Below are positions 16,367 through 24,899 of a stretch of DNA of 48,850 nt, piece after piece. A model generated the notes under the pieces. The model did not search any database, had not been told where the DNA came from, and saw only the letters and a list, made by a program, of their open reading frames with translations. Both the position numbers and the translations under genes were made by a program. Where the stretch lies: NCBI GenBank assembly GCA_937892845.1, contig CALBGP010000037.1:1-48850 (forward strand), read 5' to 3'. The stretch's first letter is position 1. Each line of letters starts with the position of its first letter. Source of the DNA: an uncultured Eggerthellaceae bacterium. Its GTDB lineage: Bacteria > Actinomycetota > Coriobacteriia > Coriobacteriales > Eggerthellaceae.

Positions 16367-17044
16367 TCAAAGCGCCTTGAAAACGGCGCGCACCTTATCG
16401 ACCACGTCATGCTCTGCCAGCACGACGGCTTTGTCACCGGGGTAAAGCACGGTATCCTCCGTGGCAACCTCCGCATCACCGTACGTGCGGCGGTCCACAG
16501 CGGCGATCAGGCTGCCTTCCGGCATGTCAATTTCCGAAATGGGGACGCCTCCATCGCGCGAATAACGACGCGTGGCATTGACGTCCATCTCGATGAGGAC
16601 GATGTCTCCGCGGGAAAGCGCTGAAACGACGCCCACGCCGCCCATCATGGCCTCTTCTTCGATGACGTTGGCGATCAGTATGGTTGAGGACACGCTCTCG
16701 ATGCCCGCCTCATTGAAGATGCGCGTATTCTTCGGATTGTTCACGCGAGCAATGACCCGCGGGACATTGAACACATGCCGCGCCAGCTCGCACGAGACCA
16801 GATTGTCGTCATCACGGCCCGTGGAAGCCACGAACACGTCCGCTTTGCGGATGCCGGCGTCTTCCTGGAAGTTCGTGTCGCAGCCATCACCGTTGATGAC
16901 CAGATATTCGCCCTCAAGCTCAACCGAAAGCCTATCGGCCGTGATGCGGTCGGCTTCGATGACGGCCACCTCGTTTCCCGCATCAAGCAGGACGGACGCC
17001 AGATATTCGCCCACCTTGCCGCCGCCCATGATGACAACATACAT
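16367..17044 (-). CDS. TrkA family potassium channel/uptake regulator
   Basis: A 225-residue cytoplasmic regulator. An N-terminal RCK/TrkA-N Rossmann domain opens with VIMGGGKVGEYLA (GxGxxG at about residues 7-12) and has an acidic residue at the end of beta-2 for NAD(H) or ATP ribose binding. A C-terminal TrkA-C domain (about 145-225) follows. Such proteins gate TrkH/KtrB-type K+ channels at the inner face of the membrane. Aaggagg lies 6 nt before ATG 17044. The second TrkA-type gene ends 19 bp upstream on the same strand, so the pair is probably co-expressed. No TrkH or KtrB membrane subunit is in the window. Confidence 0.9.
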   Translation of the reverse strand: MYVVIMGGGKVGEYLASVLLDAGNEVAVIEADRITADRLSVELEGEYLVINGDGCDTNFQEDAGIRKADVFVASTGRDDDNLVSCELARHVFNVPRVIARVNNPKNTRIFNEAGIESVSSTILIANVIEEEAMMGGVGVVSALSRGDIVLIEMDVNATRRYSRDGGVPISEIDMPEGSLIAAVDRRTYGDAEVATEDTVLYPGDKAVVLAEHDVVDKVRAVFKAL

Positions 17045-17063
17045 GGAAATCCTCCTTCAGCCG

Positions 17064-17723
17064 TCAATCCTGGATGAACCGGGAAAACGACGACAGCAGA
17101 TCATGGCGCACGCATGCCACCACACTGTCTCCGTGGTAGAGCACGCTGTCACGCGTGGGAATGGAGCTTGAGCTTCCGTCACGACGCTCGAATGCGACGA
17201 TGCGGATGCCATGGTCGCGTTCCAGGTCGAACGCCCTGATGCTGCGTTTGCGGACATCGGTGAGATCGAGCGAGAAGCGCAGGATTTCGAAATTGCCGAA
17301 CGTATCCAGATGCGACCCATGACCCGATACGATTTTGGAGAACACTTCCTCTGCCACAAGCGAAGTTCCGCACACGTAATCCAGGCCAAGCTGCATGTAG
17401 GCGCTTTCGCGGGCAGGGTTGTACAAGCGCGTGATGACCTGGGGGACGCCGAAGATGCGACGGGCAACTTCGGCCACCATGAGGTTCGAATTGTCCGACT
17501 GGGTCACAGCCGCCACGCAGTCGCACTCCTCAATGCCGGCCCTGATCAGGATGTCTTCGTCAAAACCCACACCCTCCAGCGTGGTGCCGTTGAAATTGCG
17601 GCCCAGATTGGAGAACGCTTCCGGATTCTTGTCGACCACGCATACGTTCGAACCGCGCTCGGACAGCAAAGCAGCAAGCTGCGATCCTACGCGACCGCAG
17701 CCCACGATGATGATGCTAGCCAT
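17064..17723 (-). CDS. TrkA family potassium channel/uptake regulator, second copy
   Basis: A 219-residue TrkA-type protein with the nucleotide-binding motif IIVGCGRVGSQLA (about residues 5-17), the acidic VVDKNP turn after beta-2, and a TrkA-C domain in the last 80 residues. Its Rossmann half is close in design to that of its downstream neighbour, but the sequences differ throughout, so this is not a recent duplication. Two separate single-RCK proteins may form a hetero-oligomeric gating ring, replacing the double-RCK TrkA of enterobacteria. The gene follows the 3D/RlpA-like gene on the plus-coordinate side, with transcription towards purB. Confidence 0.9.
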   Translation of the reverse strand: MASIIIVGCGRVGSQLAALLSERGSNVCVVDKNPEAFSNLGRNFNGTTLEGVGFDEDILIRAGIEECDCVAAVTQSDNSNLMVAEVARRIFGVPQVITRLYNPARESAYMQLGLDYVCGTSLVAEEVFSKIVSGHGSHLDTFGNFEILRFSLDLTDVRKRSIRAFDLERDHGIRIVAFERRDGSSSSIPTRDSVLYHGDSVVACVRHDLLSSFSRFIQD

Positions 17724-17765
17724 GATTCTGCCTTCCCCGGGACCAGAGCACCCGCAAGGTGTCCC

Positions 17766-18548
17766 TTAGAGGAACTTGTAATAAACGCCGCGAACGCCCC
17801 AGTCGTGCACGGAGCCGGCGCCGAAAGCCTTCCAGCAGCCGGGCGCAAGATCGAGTGCGCGGCCGTATCCGCCGAACCCGCCGGTATCGGTCACTGTGGC
17901 TACGATGACGGTATCGCCATACATGATGGCAACCGCACGGCCGAGCAGATGGGATTGCGAAGCAGGAACCGCGACGGTGACGCCCCAATCAGACAGGGGC
18001 ACGCCGGAGGCGGTGGAAACGGTGCCGAAATTGCCGGCGCCGTCGTCGTTGTCGGTGAAACTGTATGCGGAAGCGGTGCCGTAGCTCCAGCCGTCCGCCA
18101 CATCAGGGAGAACGCGAGGTGCGGTGGGCAGAGGATCCGTGGTGCCCACGGTCTGGGCCAGCTCAACCGTGTTGGGATTGGTGGTATCAACCGCGGAAAG
18201 CACGACCACGGGGTCCGGTTCCACGACGGTGATGGTACGGGAAGCGCGCTGCTGCAGAGACGCGGCAGCGGATTCAGACGATTCATCCTGCGCGGAACCA
18301 GCATCCAAGCGGCCCTGCGAATCAATGACGGAATCCTCCGAAACGGTGTTCTGAACCGCGCCCACGCCAATGGTGGAGCTGTCAACGTCATGCGACGCGA
18401 TAGCCGGCTGAAGCGCGACGAACGCAGACACGCAGACCAAGACGACACCGAAAGCCACCACTATGGCGGGGGTCATCGTGCTGCGCTTCTTCTTATGTGG
18501 AGCCCTACGAGCCAAAAAACCTCCAACGAGCACAAACGCCTTAGTCAT
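17766..18548 (-). CDS. membrane-anchored 3D/RlpA-like double-psi beta-barrel protein
   Basis: A 260-residue exported protein with one N-terminal transmembrane segment (about residues 28-50), a Ser/Thr-rich linker and a C-terminal double-psi beta-barrel (about 150-260). The barrel carries YGTASAYSF, GRAVAIMYG and VTDTGGFGGYGRALDLAPGC, with the Asp residues spaced as in 3D/RlpA-like domains found in peptidoglycan-active enzymes (MltA/resuscitation factors). The basic N-terminus and single TM place the domain outside the cell. It may be a lytic transglycosylase-like or cell-wall-binding factor. The start at 18548 has a weak ribosome site; an ATG at 18476 is the alternative. A wall role is inferred from the family. 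Confidence 0.75.
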   Translation of the reverse strand: MTKAFVLVGGFLARRAPHKKKRSTMTPAIVVAFGVVLVCVSAFVALQPAIASHDVDSSTIGVGAVQNTVSEDSVIDSQGRLDAGSAQDESSESAAASLQQRASRTITVVEPDPVVVLSAVDTTNPNTVELAQTVGTTDPLPTAPRVLPDVADGWSYGTASAYSFTDNDDGAGNFGTVSTASGVPLSDWGVTVAVPASQSHLLGRAVAIMYGDTVIVATVTDTGGFGGYGRALDLAPGCWKAFGAGSVHDWGVRGVYYKFL

Positions 18549-18681
18549 TTCCCCACCGGGGAACTGCCGACAGCGTGCTGCGTTGGGTTGGTGTCTACTG
18601 TCGTAAGCGGTTGTATTCCATTACAGATACCCGAGTATTTTACCGTAAAACCATGGACGCGTCGAATCCGTGGAGGAAAAA

Positions 18682-19119
18682 TCACACCTGCGGGACCACA
18701 AGGGCTATCAGAAAGTACGCTATGAGCGTTGGCCAGAACACGATGATCAACAGCAGAACCGCCAGGATGCGCACAATGGTCGAATCTACGCCGAAGTAGT
18801 AGGCAATGCCTCCGCAGACACCGAAAAGGCGCTTGTCGTCTCTGCTCCTGGTGAACGTTCGCCCCTGATGACCGGCCTTGAATCCTGCAAGCCTTCCCGT
18901 TTTCGCCGCCCAAAGCAGATAAACGCCCGCGACGATGAGACCCACCGGCCAAGCGAACGACATGACGGTTTGCACGGCATGGGCAACCCTGCCCCACAGA
19001 GGGGCGGGCACGAGGATGGCCAAAAACCGCCACAATCCGAACACAATGAGCAAGACGCCCGCAACCACGGCGAAGCGAACCGATCCCGGTTGTTTGGAGA
19101 AATTCGAATCCCCAGCCAC
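18682..19119 (-). CDS. membrane protein with C-terminal PspC domain
   Basis: A 145-residue membrane protein. Two hydrophobic helices occupy about residues 15-37 and 50-70. A PspC domain follows at the C-terminus (DKRLFGVCGGIAYYFGVDST, then a hydrophobic helix to the end). PspC domains belong to phage-shock and envelope-stress systems, often acting as membrane-embedded sensors. The start is a GTG at 19119, six nucleotides after aaaggagg. The gene is 38 bp downstream of a second PspC gene with the reverse domain order, so the two are likely co-transcribed. PspA is absent from the window. Confidence 0.85.
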   Translation of the reverse strand: MAGDSNFSKQPGSVRFAVVAGVLLIVFGLWRFLAILVPAPLWGRVAHAVQTVMSFAWPVGLIVAGVYLLWAAKTGRLAGFKAGHQGRTFTRSRDDKRLFGVCGGIAYYFGVDSTIVRILAVLLLIIVFWPTLIAYFLIALVVPQV

Positions 19120-19157
19120 AGCGGGCCTCCTTTCATGTCGTCAGCTGCAGGCCTTCG

Positions 19158-19940
19158 CTAGACCCACGGATTGATGTCGGCGGCAAACGGCTCGCCGAAG
19201 GGTAGTTGGACAAGCACCGCATCCAATGGCCCGGGGATGGCATAGGCGGTCAGGCCCAAGAGGCACATGACCACGAAAACACACCCGCCGACGATGATGA
19301 ACATGCCGTTGTCCAGAGCCGATCCGATGATGATGAGTCCCGCAACCACCATGAACAGCGGCCAGGCGGCCTCAAGCATGGCACCGACGGATTGCCACGA
19401 AAGCAAACCGACCGAGCAGCACAGCATGACAAGCCCCGCACAGTACAGCATGAGGCCTATGCAGATGCGCGTTCCCTGACGACTGCGACGACCTGGCAAC
19501 ACCATCAAGGCTACACCGCCCAGCATGAAGGCAAGAGGCCAGAGCTGCCACCAGTGAACGCCGTCAAGGGCCACACCCAGGATTCCCGCGAAGCCCACAA
19601 TGAGCAAGGACACGCCCACCCAAACGGCGCATTTCGGCGCCGTGAGCGAGCCTGATCCCGGCTTGCCGCCTTGATCGCCGGAGCACGGCGCACATGGCGG
19701 ACATCCCGCCTGTCCGTACGCCGCCCCTGCGGAAGCATCGATGGGGCCTTGCGCGCACGGACGCTTCGGCAGAATCAGCCACAACAGGACATGGACGAAT
19801 GCAGCCAAACCGAAGCTTGATAGCGCAAGCACGACCGTGAGGATGCGCACCAAGATGGGATCGATGTCGAAGTGTTCCGCAAGACCCGCGCAAACGCCGC
19901 CGATAACGGCATCGTCAGAACGATACAGCTTGTTATCCAC
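19158..19940 (-). CDS. membrane protein with N-terminal PspC domain
   Basis: A 260-residue membrane protein. A PspC domain is at the very N-terminus (LYRSDDAVIGGVCAGLAEHF, then the hydrophobic helix to LPKR at about residue 59). A Cys/Pro/Gly-rich linker (CPPCAPCSGDQGG) follows, then about five further hydrophobic helices. PspC-plus-polytopic architectures occur as sensors of envelope or antibiotic stress in Actinobacteria. The CPPCAPC cluster is unusual and could bind metal or be redox active. The gene lies between the CNNM/CorC gene and the short PspC gene on one strand; a single transcript is likely. Confidence 0.84.
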   Translation of the reverse strand: MDNKLYRSDDAVIGGVCAGLAEHFDIDPILVRILTVVLALSSFGLAAFVHVLLWLILPKRPCAQGPIDASAGAAYGQAGCPPCAPCSGDQGGKPGSGSLTAPKCAVWVGVSLLIVGFAGILGVALDGVHWWQLWPLAFMLGGVALMVLPGRRSRQGTRICIGLMLYCAGLVMLCCSVGLLSWQSVGAMLEAAWPLFMVVAGLIIIGSALDNGMFIIVGGCVFVVMCLLGLTAYAIPGPLDAVLVQLPFGEPFAADINPWV

Positions 19941-19958
19941 CTTGCGGGCACTTCCTTC

Positions 19959-21290
19959 CTACTGATCGTCCCCCTCGGATTCGGGGTTTTGCGTTTCTGC
20001 AGGCGAAGGCGCGCTCACGCGGATGACGGAGATGCGTCGACGGCGCATCTGCTGGATCCGGAAGCTGTAGCCTTCCTTCTCGTAGACGTCGCCCAGCTGG
20101 GGGATGCGATCCAGATCGTCCAGCAACCAGCCGGCAATGGTCTCGTAATCGTCGGAGATTTCAACGGGCCAGCCCATCTCGACGGCATCTTCGCACGGGC
20201 AGGAACCGTCAACCAGCCACTCTCGCTCGGAGAGCTGCGTGATGTGCTTGTTGTCGTTGATGTCGGTTTCATCGATGATTTCGCCGACAATCTCTTCAAC
20301 GATGTCTTCGATGGTAATTAAACCAGCAGTTCCGCCGTACTCGTCCACAACGATCACCATCTGTTGACGTTTCGTTTGCATTTCGTTGAGCAGCGGCAGC
20401 AGGCTCTTGGTCTCGGGGACGAAGTCCACTTCGGCCATGTAATCCTTGACCAGCGTGTCCTCCTTGTCCTCCATCAGAGGATTGATGAGGTCCTTGTAAC
20501 GCACGATACCCTGAATGGCGTCGTGGTCGCCGTGGAAAACCGGCAGGCGGGAGAAGCCGGTGCCGCGCATGCGGTCGATGGCCTGCTTGACGGTCTCGGT
20601 GTCCTCCACCATGATCATGTCCACGCGCGGGGTCATGACTTCGCAGGTCACGGCATCGCCCAAATCCAGAACCTCATGGATCATGCGCTTCTCGTCGTCA
20701 TCGAGCTCGCCGTTGTCGGCCACCATGTAGCGGATCTCCTCTTCGGAAACCTCCTGACGGTCATCGGCGCTTTTGACGCGCAGGATTTTCGCAATCAGGT
20801 TCGCAGAAGCCGCGGTGAAGCGAACGATGGGGCTGGCAACGGTCTGAAAGACCTTCAAGGGGCCGGCCACGATCTTGGCAACGCGCTCGGCATCCGCAAG
20901 CGCGATGCGCTTGGGCACCAGCTCGCCGATCACGATGCTGAAGTAGGAGACCAGCAGCGTGATGAGAACCGGGGCCAGGCCGGGGGCGATTGCGGTCAAG
21001 AAGCCGATGTTAAACGACGACATCCACTCAACCAGAGGGTCGGAGAGGTTGGTGGCCGCAGCGGCCGAGGCGAAGAAACCGACCAACGTGATGGCAACCT
21101 GGATGGTTGCAAGGAAGCGGTCGGAATCAGAGGCAAGCTCAAGGACGGTCTGCGCCTTGCGCGATCCAGCTTCCGCATCCTTCTGCAGAAGCGTGCGACG
21201 GGCGTTGACCAGGGCCATTTCGGATGCTGAGAAGTATCCGTTGACCAGGATGAGGATGAAGGTTACGACGATGCTTATGCCGACGTCCAT
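19959..21290 (-). CDS. CNNM/CorC-type hemolysin family transporter (DUF21-CBS-CorC_HlyC)
   Basis: A 443-residue membrane protein with the three-part HlyC/CorC/CNNM plan: a DUF21 transmembrane domain (about residues 1-190, opening ILVNGYFSASEMALVNARR), a CBS pair (about 215-340, MTPRVDMIMVEDTETVKQAI) and a C-terminal CorC_HlyC domain. Members are Mg2+/Co2+ efflux-related transporters. The motif NGYFSASEMAL in TM1 and EIVGEIIDETD after the CBS pair are well conserved. The older name hemolysin C does not imply toxicity. It heads a co-directional group with the two PspC genes, the gap to the first PspC gene being 18 bp. Confidence 0.92.
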   Translation of the reverse strand: MDVGISIVVTFILILVNGYFSASEMALVNARRTLLQKDAEAGSRKAQTVLELASDSDRFLATIQVAITLVGFFASAAAATNLSDPLVEWMSSFNIGFLTAIAPGLAPVLITLLVSYFSIVIGELVPKRIALADAERVAKIVAGPLKVFQTVASPIVRFTAASANLIAKILRVKSADDRQEVSEEEIRYMVADNGELDDDEKRMIHEVLDLGDAVTCEVMTPRVDMIMVEDTETVKQAIDRMRGTGFSRLPVFHGDHDAIQGIVRYKDLINPLMEDKEDTLVKDYMAEVDFVPETKSLLPLLNEMQTKRQQMVIVVDEYGGTAGLITIEDIVEEIVGEIIDETDINDNKHITQLSEREWLVDGSCPCEDAVEMGWPVEISDDYETIAGWLLDDLDRIPQLGDVYEKEGYSFRIQQMRRRRISVIRVSAPSPAETQNPESEGDDQ

Positions 21291-21357
21291 GTTAGTTTTT
21301 CACAACCTTTGTTCGATAGCCGCCTACCGGGCGGATTGCATATGGGCACAACGCGCG

Positions 21358-22152
21358 TCACAGCACGTAGAGCACGATGGAAAGGAACTGCAGCACGCTT
21401 CCGGCGAGAACCCACAGGTGGAACACCGAATGCATGTACGGGATCTTCTTCGCCACGTAAAAGGCGCACCCCACGGTGTAGCACGCGCCGCCTGCGGCGA
21501 GCAGCACCAAGCCGGGAGTTGCCAGATTCTCGATGACGGGAGGAAGGAACCACACCACGCACCAGCCGAGGATCAGGTAGATCACGGCGGATATCCAGCG
21601 GGGCCTGTAGACCCAGAACGCTTCGACGGCAACACCGATGACGGCTATGGCCCATACCGCTATGCAGAGCAGAAGGCCGTTGTCATTCGCCAGCGTGACC
21701 AGGCAATACGGGGTGTAGCTACCCGCGATGAACAGATAGATGGATGCATGGTCGATAACCTTGAACACGCGCTTCGCACGCGGTGCGGCGATGGCATGGT
21801 AGAGCGTGGAAGCAAGGTATTCGAGCAGCATGGAGATGCTGTAGATGAGCGCGGCGGCCAAGAGAACGCCTCCGCCGTGGGAAACCGCGACCACGATGGT
21901 GATGGGGATGGCGGCAACGGCCAGCGCGGCGCCAACGCCATGGGACACGGCATTGAAGATCTCTTCGCCCAGCGTGTATTCACGCACCGGGGCGGCGGCC
22001 TTCGCGCGAGACGTGCGAGGTTCGGCGCACGAAGCGCCCGCCGCATTCATATTGCAAGCAGGAAGAGGGTCAGGGCTGGATTCGCCCTGGGGTTTTCGAC
22101 CGGGCGCACTCGAAGCGCCCGCTGATGCTGTGGATGTAGCTGTTTCATTCAT
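21358..22152 (-). CDS. hemolysin III family (PAQR/YqfA-type) membrane protein
   Basis: A 264-residue membrane protein of the HlyIII/PAQR family, with about seven TMs after a long hydrophilic N-terminus. Family motifs are EIFNAVSHGVGA (about residues 64-75), STLYHA (about 113-118), HASIYLFIAGSYTPYCL and HSVFHLWVLAGSVLQF near the end. The conserved Ser/His/Asp/His set that binds Zn in PAQR hydrolases is visible in S-x-x-x-H, D-H and H-x-x-x-H. ATG 22152 is preceded by no ribosome site but by TGCTAGAAT, an extended -10 ending 7 nt before the start codon. A leaderless transcript is likely. An upstream ATG at 22182 is less supported. Confidence 0.9.
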   Translation of the reverse strand: MNETATSTASAGASSAPGRKPQGESSPDPLPACNMNAAGASCAEPRTSRAKAAAPVREYTLGEEIFNAVSHGVGAALAVAAIPITIVVAVSHGGGVLLAAALIYSISMLLEYLASTLYHAIAAPRAKRVFKVIDHASIYLFIAGSYTPYCLVTLANDNGLLLCIAVWAIAVIGVAVEAFWVYRPRWISAVIYLILGWCVVWFLPPVIENLATPGLVLLAAGGACYTVGCAFYVAKKIPYMHSVFHLWVLAGSVLQFLSIVLYVL

Positions 22153-22159
22153 GGGGCGT

Positions 22160-22165
22160 ATTCTA
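22160..22165 (-). promoter_or_regulatory. extended -10 for leaderless HlyIII mRNA
   Basis: TAGAAT preceded by TGC on the minus strand, 7 nt upstream of ATG 22152. Together with the missing ribosome site, this suggests that transcription starts at the start codon. Confidence 0.45.
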
Positions 22166-22231
22166 GCATATGCTCGCCGCAAGCCATCGCCTGCGCATAA
22201 TCGTCACCATTTCGAAAAATTCCGGGCGAAT

Positions 22232-24241
22232 TCAGCGACGCGGCCGCACCCACTCCATCCACGCTTCGGCGTCTTGATCCGGCACATCCCAGAGCGCTTC
22301 CACGCTTCCGCCCACACCGGCAGCGGTCTTCGCGGCAATGATGCACACGCCCGCGTGGCGCTGGAAGGGGTTGGCCTGCGTATAGGCGAACTGGATTTTG
22401 CGACGCGGGAACGTCACGCTTGACAGCGAATAGCCGGAATTCGTCACGCGCATGAACGAGCCGTTGTAGGCAAACGACGAGCCCTTATACCACAGCATCG
22501 CCTTGATGGCGTTGACGATAATCATGACCAGGGCAAACACGTAGTACAGCGGCAGATACGCCACGGCGAACGCAAGGGCTTCTCGGTCTTCGACGGGCAG
22601 CCCTATCGCACCTGACAGCGCCAACAGCATGCACAGGTGCACAACAGCCACCGCCACAGCGCCCCAAAACGATGCACTGCGGATGAAGCACATGCGCACG
22701 ATGGCACGGCGACATGCCACACGGGCGGGCCGAATCTCCTGGACGGGGATGTCGGCGAATTCGGGCACCAAGCCTGCCAGGATTTCGGGCACACGCGAAG
22801 TTTTGACGAACGGATGCACCACAATGCCCTGATGCGACGCCATCTGCTGCTGGGACGAATCCTGCTGCGCATCGACAGAGTCGATCTTGCCCAAGGAAAG
22901 CTCGCAGTATCCCATGAGACGGCGGATCAGGCCCTGCTTGATGATGACGGACTGAACGCGGTCGATATCCACACCATGGAAAGTGTGCTGGAGCAGGCCA
23001 TGCTCCACCTCGATGCGGTTCTCGCGGCGGCGCGCACGGAACCCGCCGTAGGTGATGAGCGTGCCCGCCACCCCTATGAGCCATGCCACCAGACCGACCG
23101 CGATGCCTCCAAGCAGCAATTCCCAGGTCAACGAGGTAGCAAGCGACGCAATTGAAGCGGCCGACATGGCGTCGATGCCTTCGAGCGCGTCGAACATGCC
23201 TTCGAGCATCGGCTCCATCGCAGCCAAGGCCGCGACCGCAATTGCAGGCGTGCCAAGTGCCACCAGGGCAACCGTGCCCGTCGCGCCCGAAAAGCCCGCC
23301 AGCAAGAGCTCCTTGTTGGTGAGCCCCGTTTCATAGAAGACCGTGCCCGTTTGCTGCTCGGCGCCTGCGAAGACCCCGCGCAATTCGCCCCACAGCTCAT
23401 TGGGGGCATCGAGCACGTTGCCGGAACCGTCCGCAGCGATACCTGATGCGGGAGCGGGAGCCGCAACATATCCGGCGGCCGCATATGCCGCAGGCCCGTA
23501 GGTCACGGTTCCATCGGGCATGACGGCGTTGCCTTGTTCATCGAGCACCCCGCCTGCCAAAAGCACCTTCTTGCGGCGGAAGAACTCCGCCCGCAGAGCT
23601 TCGGCCTCGGAGGCTTTCACGTACGGAACGCGGACGCCGTTGTTCGCCGATCCGCCCGCCGTGTCCATCTTCAGGCTGCATACGCCAGCGATGCGCTGCA
23701 GAATGCCGGCCTGCTGGTTGACGGCCTGAATGCGCTGATAGGGCACGTGGACACGTTTCTTGCTGAAGATCCCGGAGTACAAGTTGAATTCCGTCGGGGT
23801 GATCTCGTAGGTGAGATGGCGCCACGACCACCATTGGATGAGCAGCGTTATGCCGACGATAAGGGCGACAAATACCAGAAAGGCGAAGCCGACAATCAGG
23901 CCGACGAACATCCCTGCCGCCGACCCCGTCCCCACCGCTGCCATGCCTTCGAAAAACAACGGGGCGATTGAGCCCACGAGGGAGACGCCTATGGCGAAAA
24001 CCATGATTGCGGCAGCCTGCAGGCCGCCGAGCCAGATGTAGGTGTGGTGCACGTGATGCACGCCGGGCAGGATGGATTGGGGAATCTGCACGGGCTGGGG
24101 TGCAAACGCGGGCTGGACGGGTTGCGCGGGCGGCGCGGGCTGGACGGGCTGCGTGGGCTGGACGGGCTGCGTGGGCTGGACTGACTGCGTGGGCTGGACT
24201 GACTGCGCGGGCTGAGGCGTGTGATCGTACTGCGTCTGCAT
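22232..24241 (-). CDS. bacterial PH-domain membrane protein, YdbT-like
   Basis: A 669-residue protein of the YdbT class, with repeated bacterial PH (bPH_2) domains separated by membrane helices. After a Pro/Gln-rich N-terminal tract (about residues 11-45) come two TMs (about 70-130). The first bPH_2 follows (YEITPTEFNLYSGIFSKKRVHVPYQRIQAVNQQ...), then a second TM pair and bPH_2 (ENRIEVEHGLLQHTFHGVDIDRVQSV) and a third set (FPRRKIQFAYTQANPFQR). YdbS/YdbT pairs occur next to each other in many Gram-positive bacteria; in Bacillus they help resist certain bacteriocins. The gene starts 3 bp after the YdbS-like gene, so the two are coupled. Confidence 0.87.
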   Translation of the reverse strand: MQTQYDHTPQPAQSVQPTQSVQPTQPVQPTQPVQPAPPAQPVQPAFAPQPVQIPQSILPGVHHVHHTYIWLGGLQAAAIMVFAIGVSLVGSIAPLFFEGMAAVGTGSAAGMFVGLIVGFAFLVFVALIVGITLLIQWWSWRHLTYEITPTEFNLYSGIFSKKRVHVPYQRIQAVNQQAGILQRIAGVCSLKMDTAGGSANNGVRVPYVKASEAEALRAEFFRRKKVLLAGGVLDEQGNAVMPDGTVTYGPAAYAAAGYVAAPAPASGIAADGSGNVLDAPNELWGELRGVFAGAEQQTGTVFYETGLTNKELLLAGFSGATGTVALVALGTPAIAVAALAAMEPMLEGMFDALEGIDAMSAASIASLATSLTWELLLGGIAVGLVAWLIGVAGTLITYGGFRARRRENRIEVEHGLLQHTFHGVDIDRVQSVIIKQGLIRRLMGYCELSLGKIDSVDAQQDSSQQQMASHQGIVVHPFVKTSRVPEILAGLVPEFADIPVQEIRPARVACRRAIVRMCFIRSASFWGAVAVAVVHLCMLLALSGAIGLPVEDREALAFAVAYLPLYYVFALVMIIVNAIKAMLWYKGSSFAYNGSFMRVTNSGYSLSSVTFPRRKIQFAYTQANPFQRHAGVCIIAAKTAAGVGGSVEALWDVPDQDAEAWMEWVRPRR
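24106..24211 (-). repeat. in-frame 18-bp tandem repeat encoding PTQ[S/P]VQ units
   Basis: Six-residue units of the type PTQPVQ are repeated several times in the N-terminal tract of the YdbT-like protein. At DNA level the unit is near gggctggactgactgcgt. The repeat length keeps the reading frame, so copy-number change would vary the length of a cytoplasmic linker. Confidence 0.75.
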
Positions 24242-24244
24242 GGG

Positions 24245-24736
24245 CTACACGTCCTCTTGGGCCAGACGAGCCTGCTCGGCGATGGCATCTCGCAACGCGT
24301 CAGCCTCTTCGAAGGGCAGTCCGGGAATCTCGTGTTCGCCAGCTGCCGTGGCAACCGTCACGCTGGCAAGGCCGAAGGCTCGCAGGATGGGCCCCTGCTT
24401 GGTATCGGTGTTCTGAACGCGCACGAACGGGATGATGAAGCGCTTGCGCCAGATGATTCCGCGCGCGATATCCAACTCGTGTTCGCCCACTTCATAGCGC
24501 CAACGGACATGGCGGATGGGAGGAAGGACCACCACGCACACGACCATGGCAACAACCCAAACTGCCGTCATCACACCCGCAACCAGCCAGGACCACGCCT
24601 GGGACGGATCCGCCAGCGGGACAATGACGAACGTGATGACGGAAACCAGGTAGATGAGCGTAAGGCCGAGGGCATCACTGATTCGCCAAACGTTTTTCAC
24701 TTTCGGATCGAGCTGGTTTGCGGGCAAAGGTCTCAT
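24245..24736 (-). CDS. bacterial PH-domain membrane protein, YdbS-like
   Basis: A 163-residue partner of the preceding YdbT-like protein. Two N-terminal TMs (about residues 20-75) are followed by one bPH_2 domain (RYEVGEHELDIARGIIWRKR...FVRVQNTDTKQGPILRAFGLASVTV). The IPFVRVQNTDTKQGP motif is the characteristic part of the fold. ATG 24736 follows gaggag at a good distance; a longer frame from 24790 lacks one. The promoter at 24832-24861 lies about 90 bp upstream and probably drives this gene and the YdbT gene. The function is unknown beyond the membrane-stress association of the family. Confidence 0.88.
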   Translation of the reverse strand: MRPLPANQLDPKVKNVWRISDALGLTLIYLVSVITFVIVPLADPSQAWSWLVAGVMTAVWVVAMVVCVVVLPPIRHVRWRYEVGEHELDIARGIIWRKRFIIPFVRVQNTDTKQGPILRAFGLASVTVATAAGEHEIPGLPFEEADALRDAIAEQARLAQEDV

Positions 24737-24831
24737 GATGGCTCCTCGCGCAGGGTTTCGACCGAAACACCCTTCGCCAAGCTTGACCACTCATGCTGGA
24801 TGGGCGTTCGGAAAACGATTTTGTTATAGTC

Positions 24832-24861
24832 AATATAGAACAGTTTTCGGAAACGTGTCAA
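24832..24861 (-). promoter_or_regulatory. sigma70-type promoter TTGACA-18-TATATT for the PH-domain gene pair
   Basis: On the minus strand a perfect -35 TTGACA (24861-24856) is followed after 18 nt by TATATT (24837-24832). The expected start is near 24825, giving a leader of about 90 nt before ATG 24736. It is the best-looking vegetative promoter in the window. Confidence 0.65.
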
Positions 24862-24899
24862 CCCGGCGCTTCCTTGGGACAGCCTGGAAGCAACGTGCA

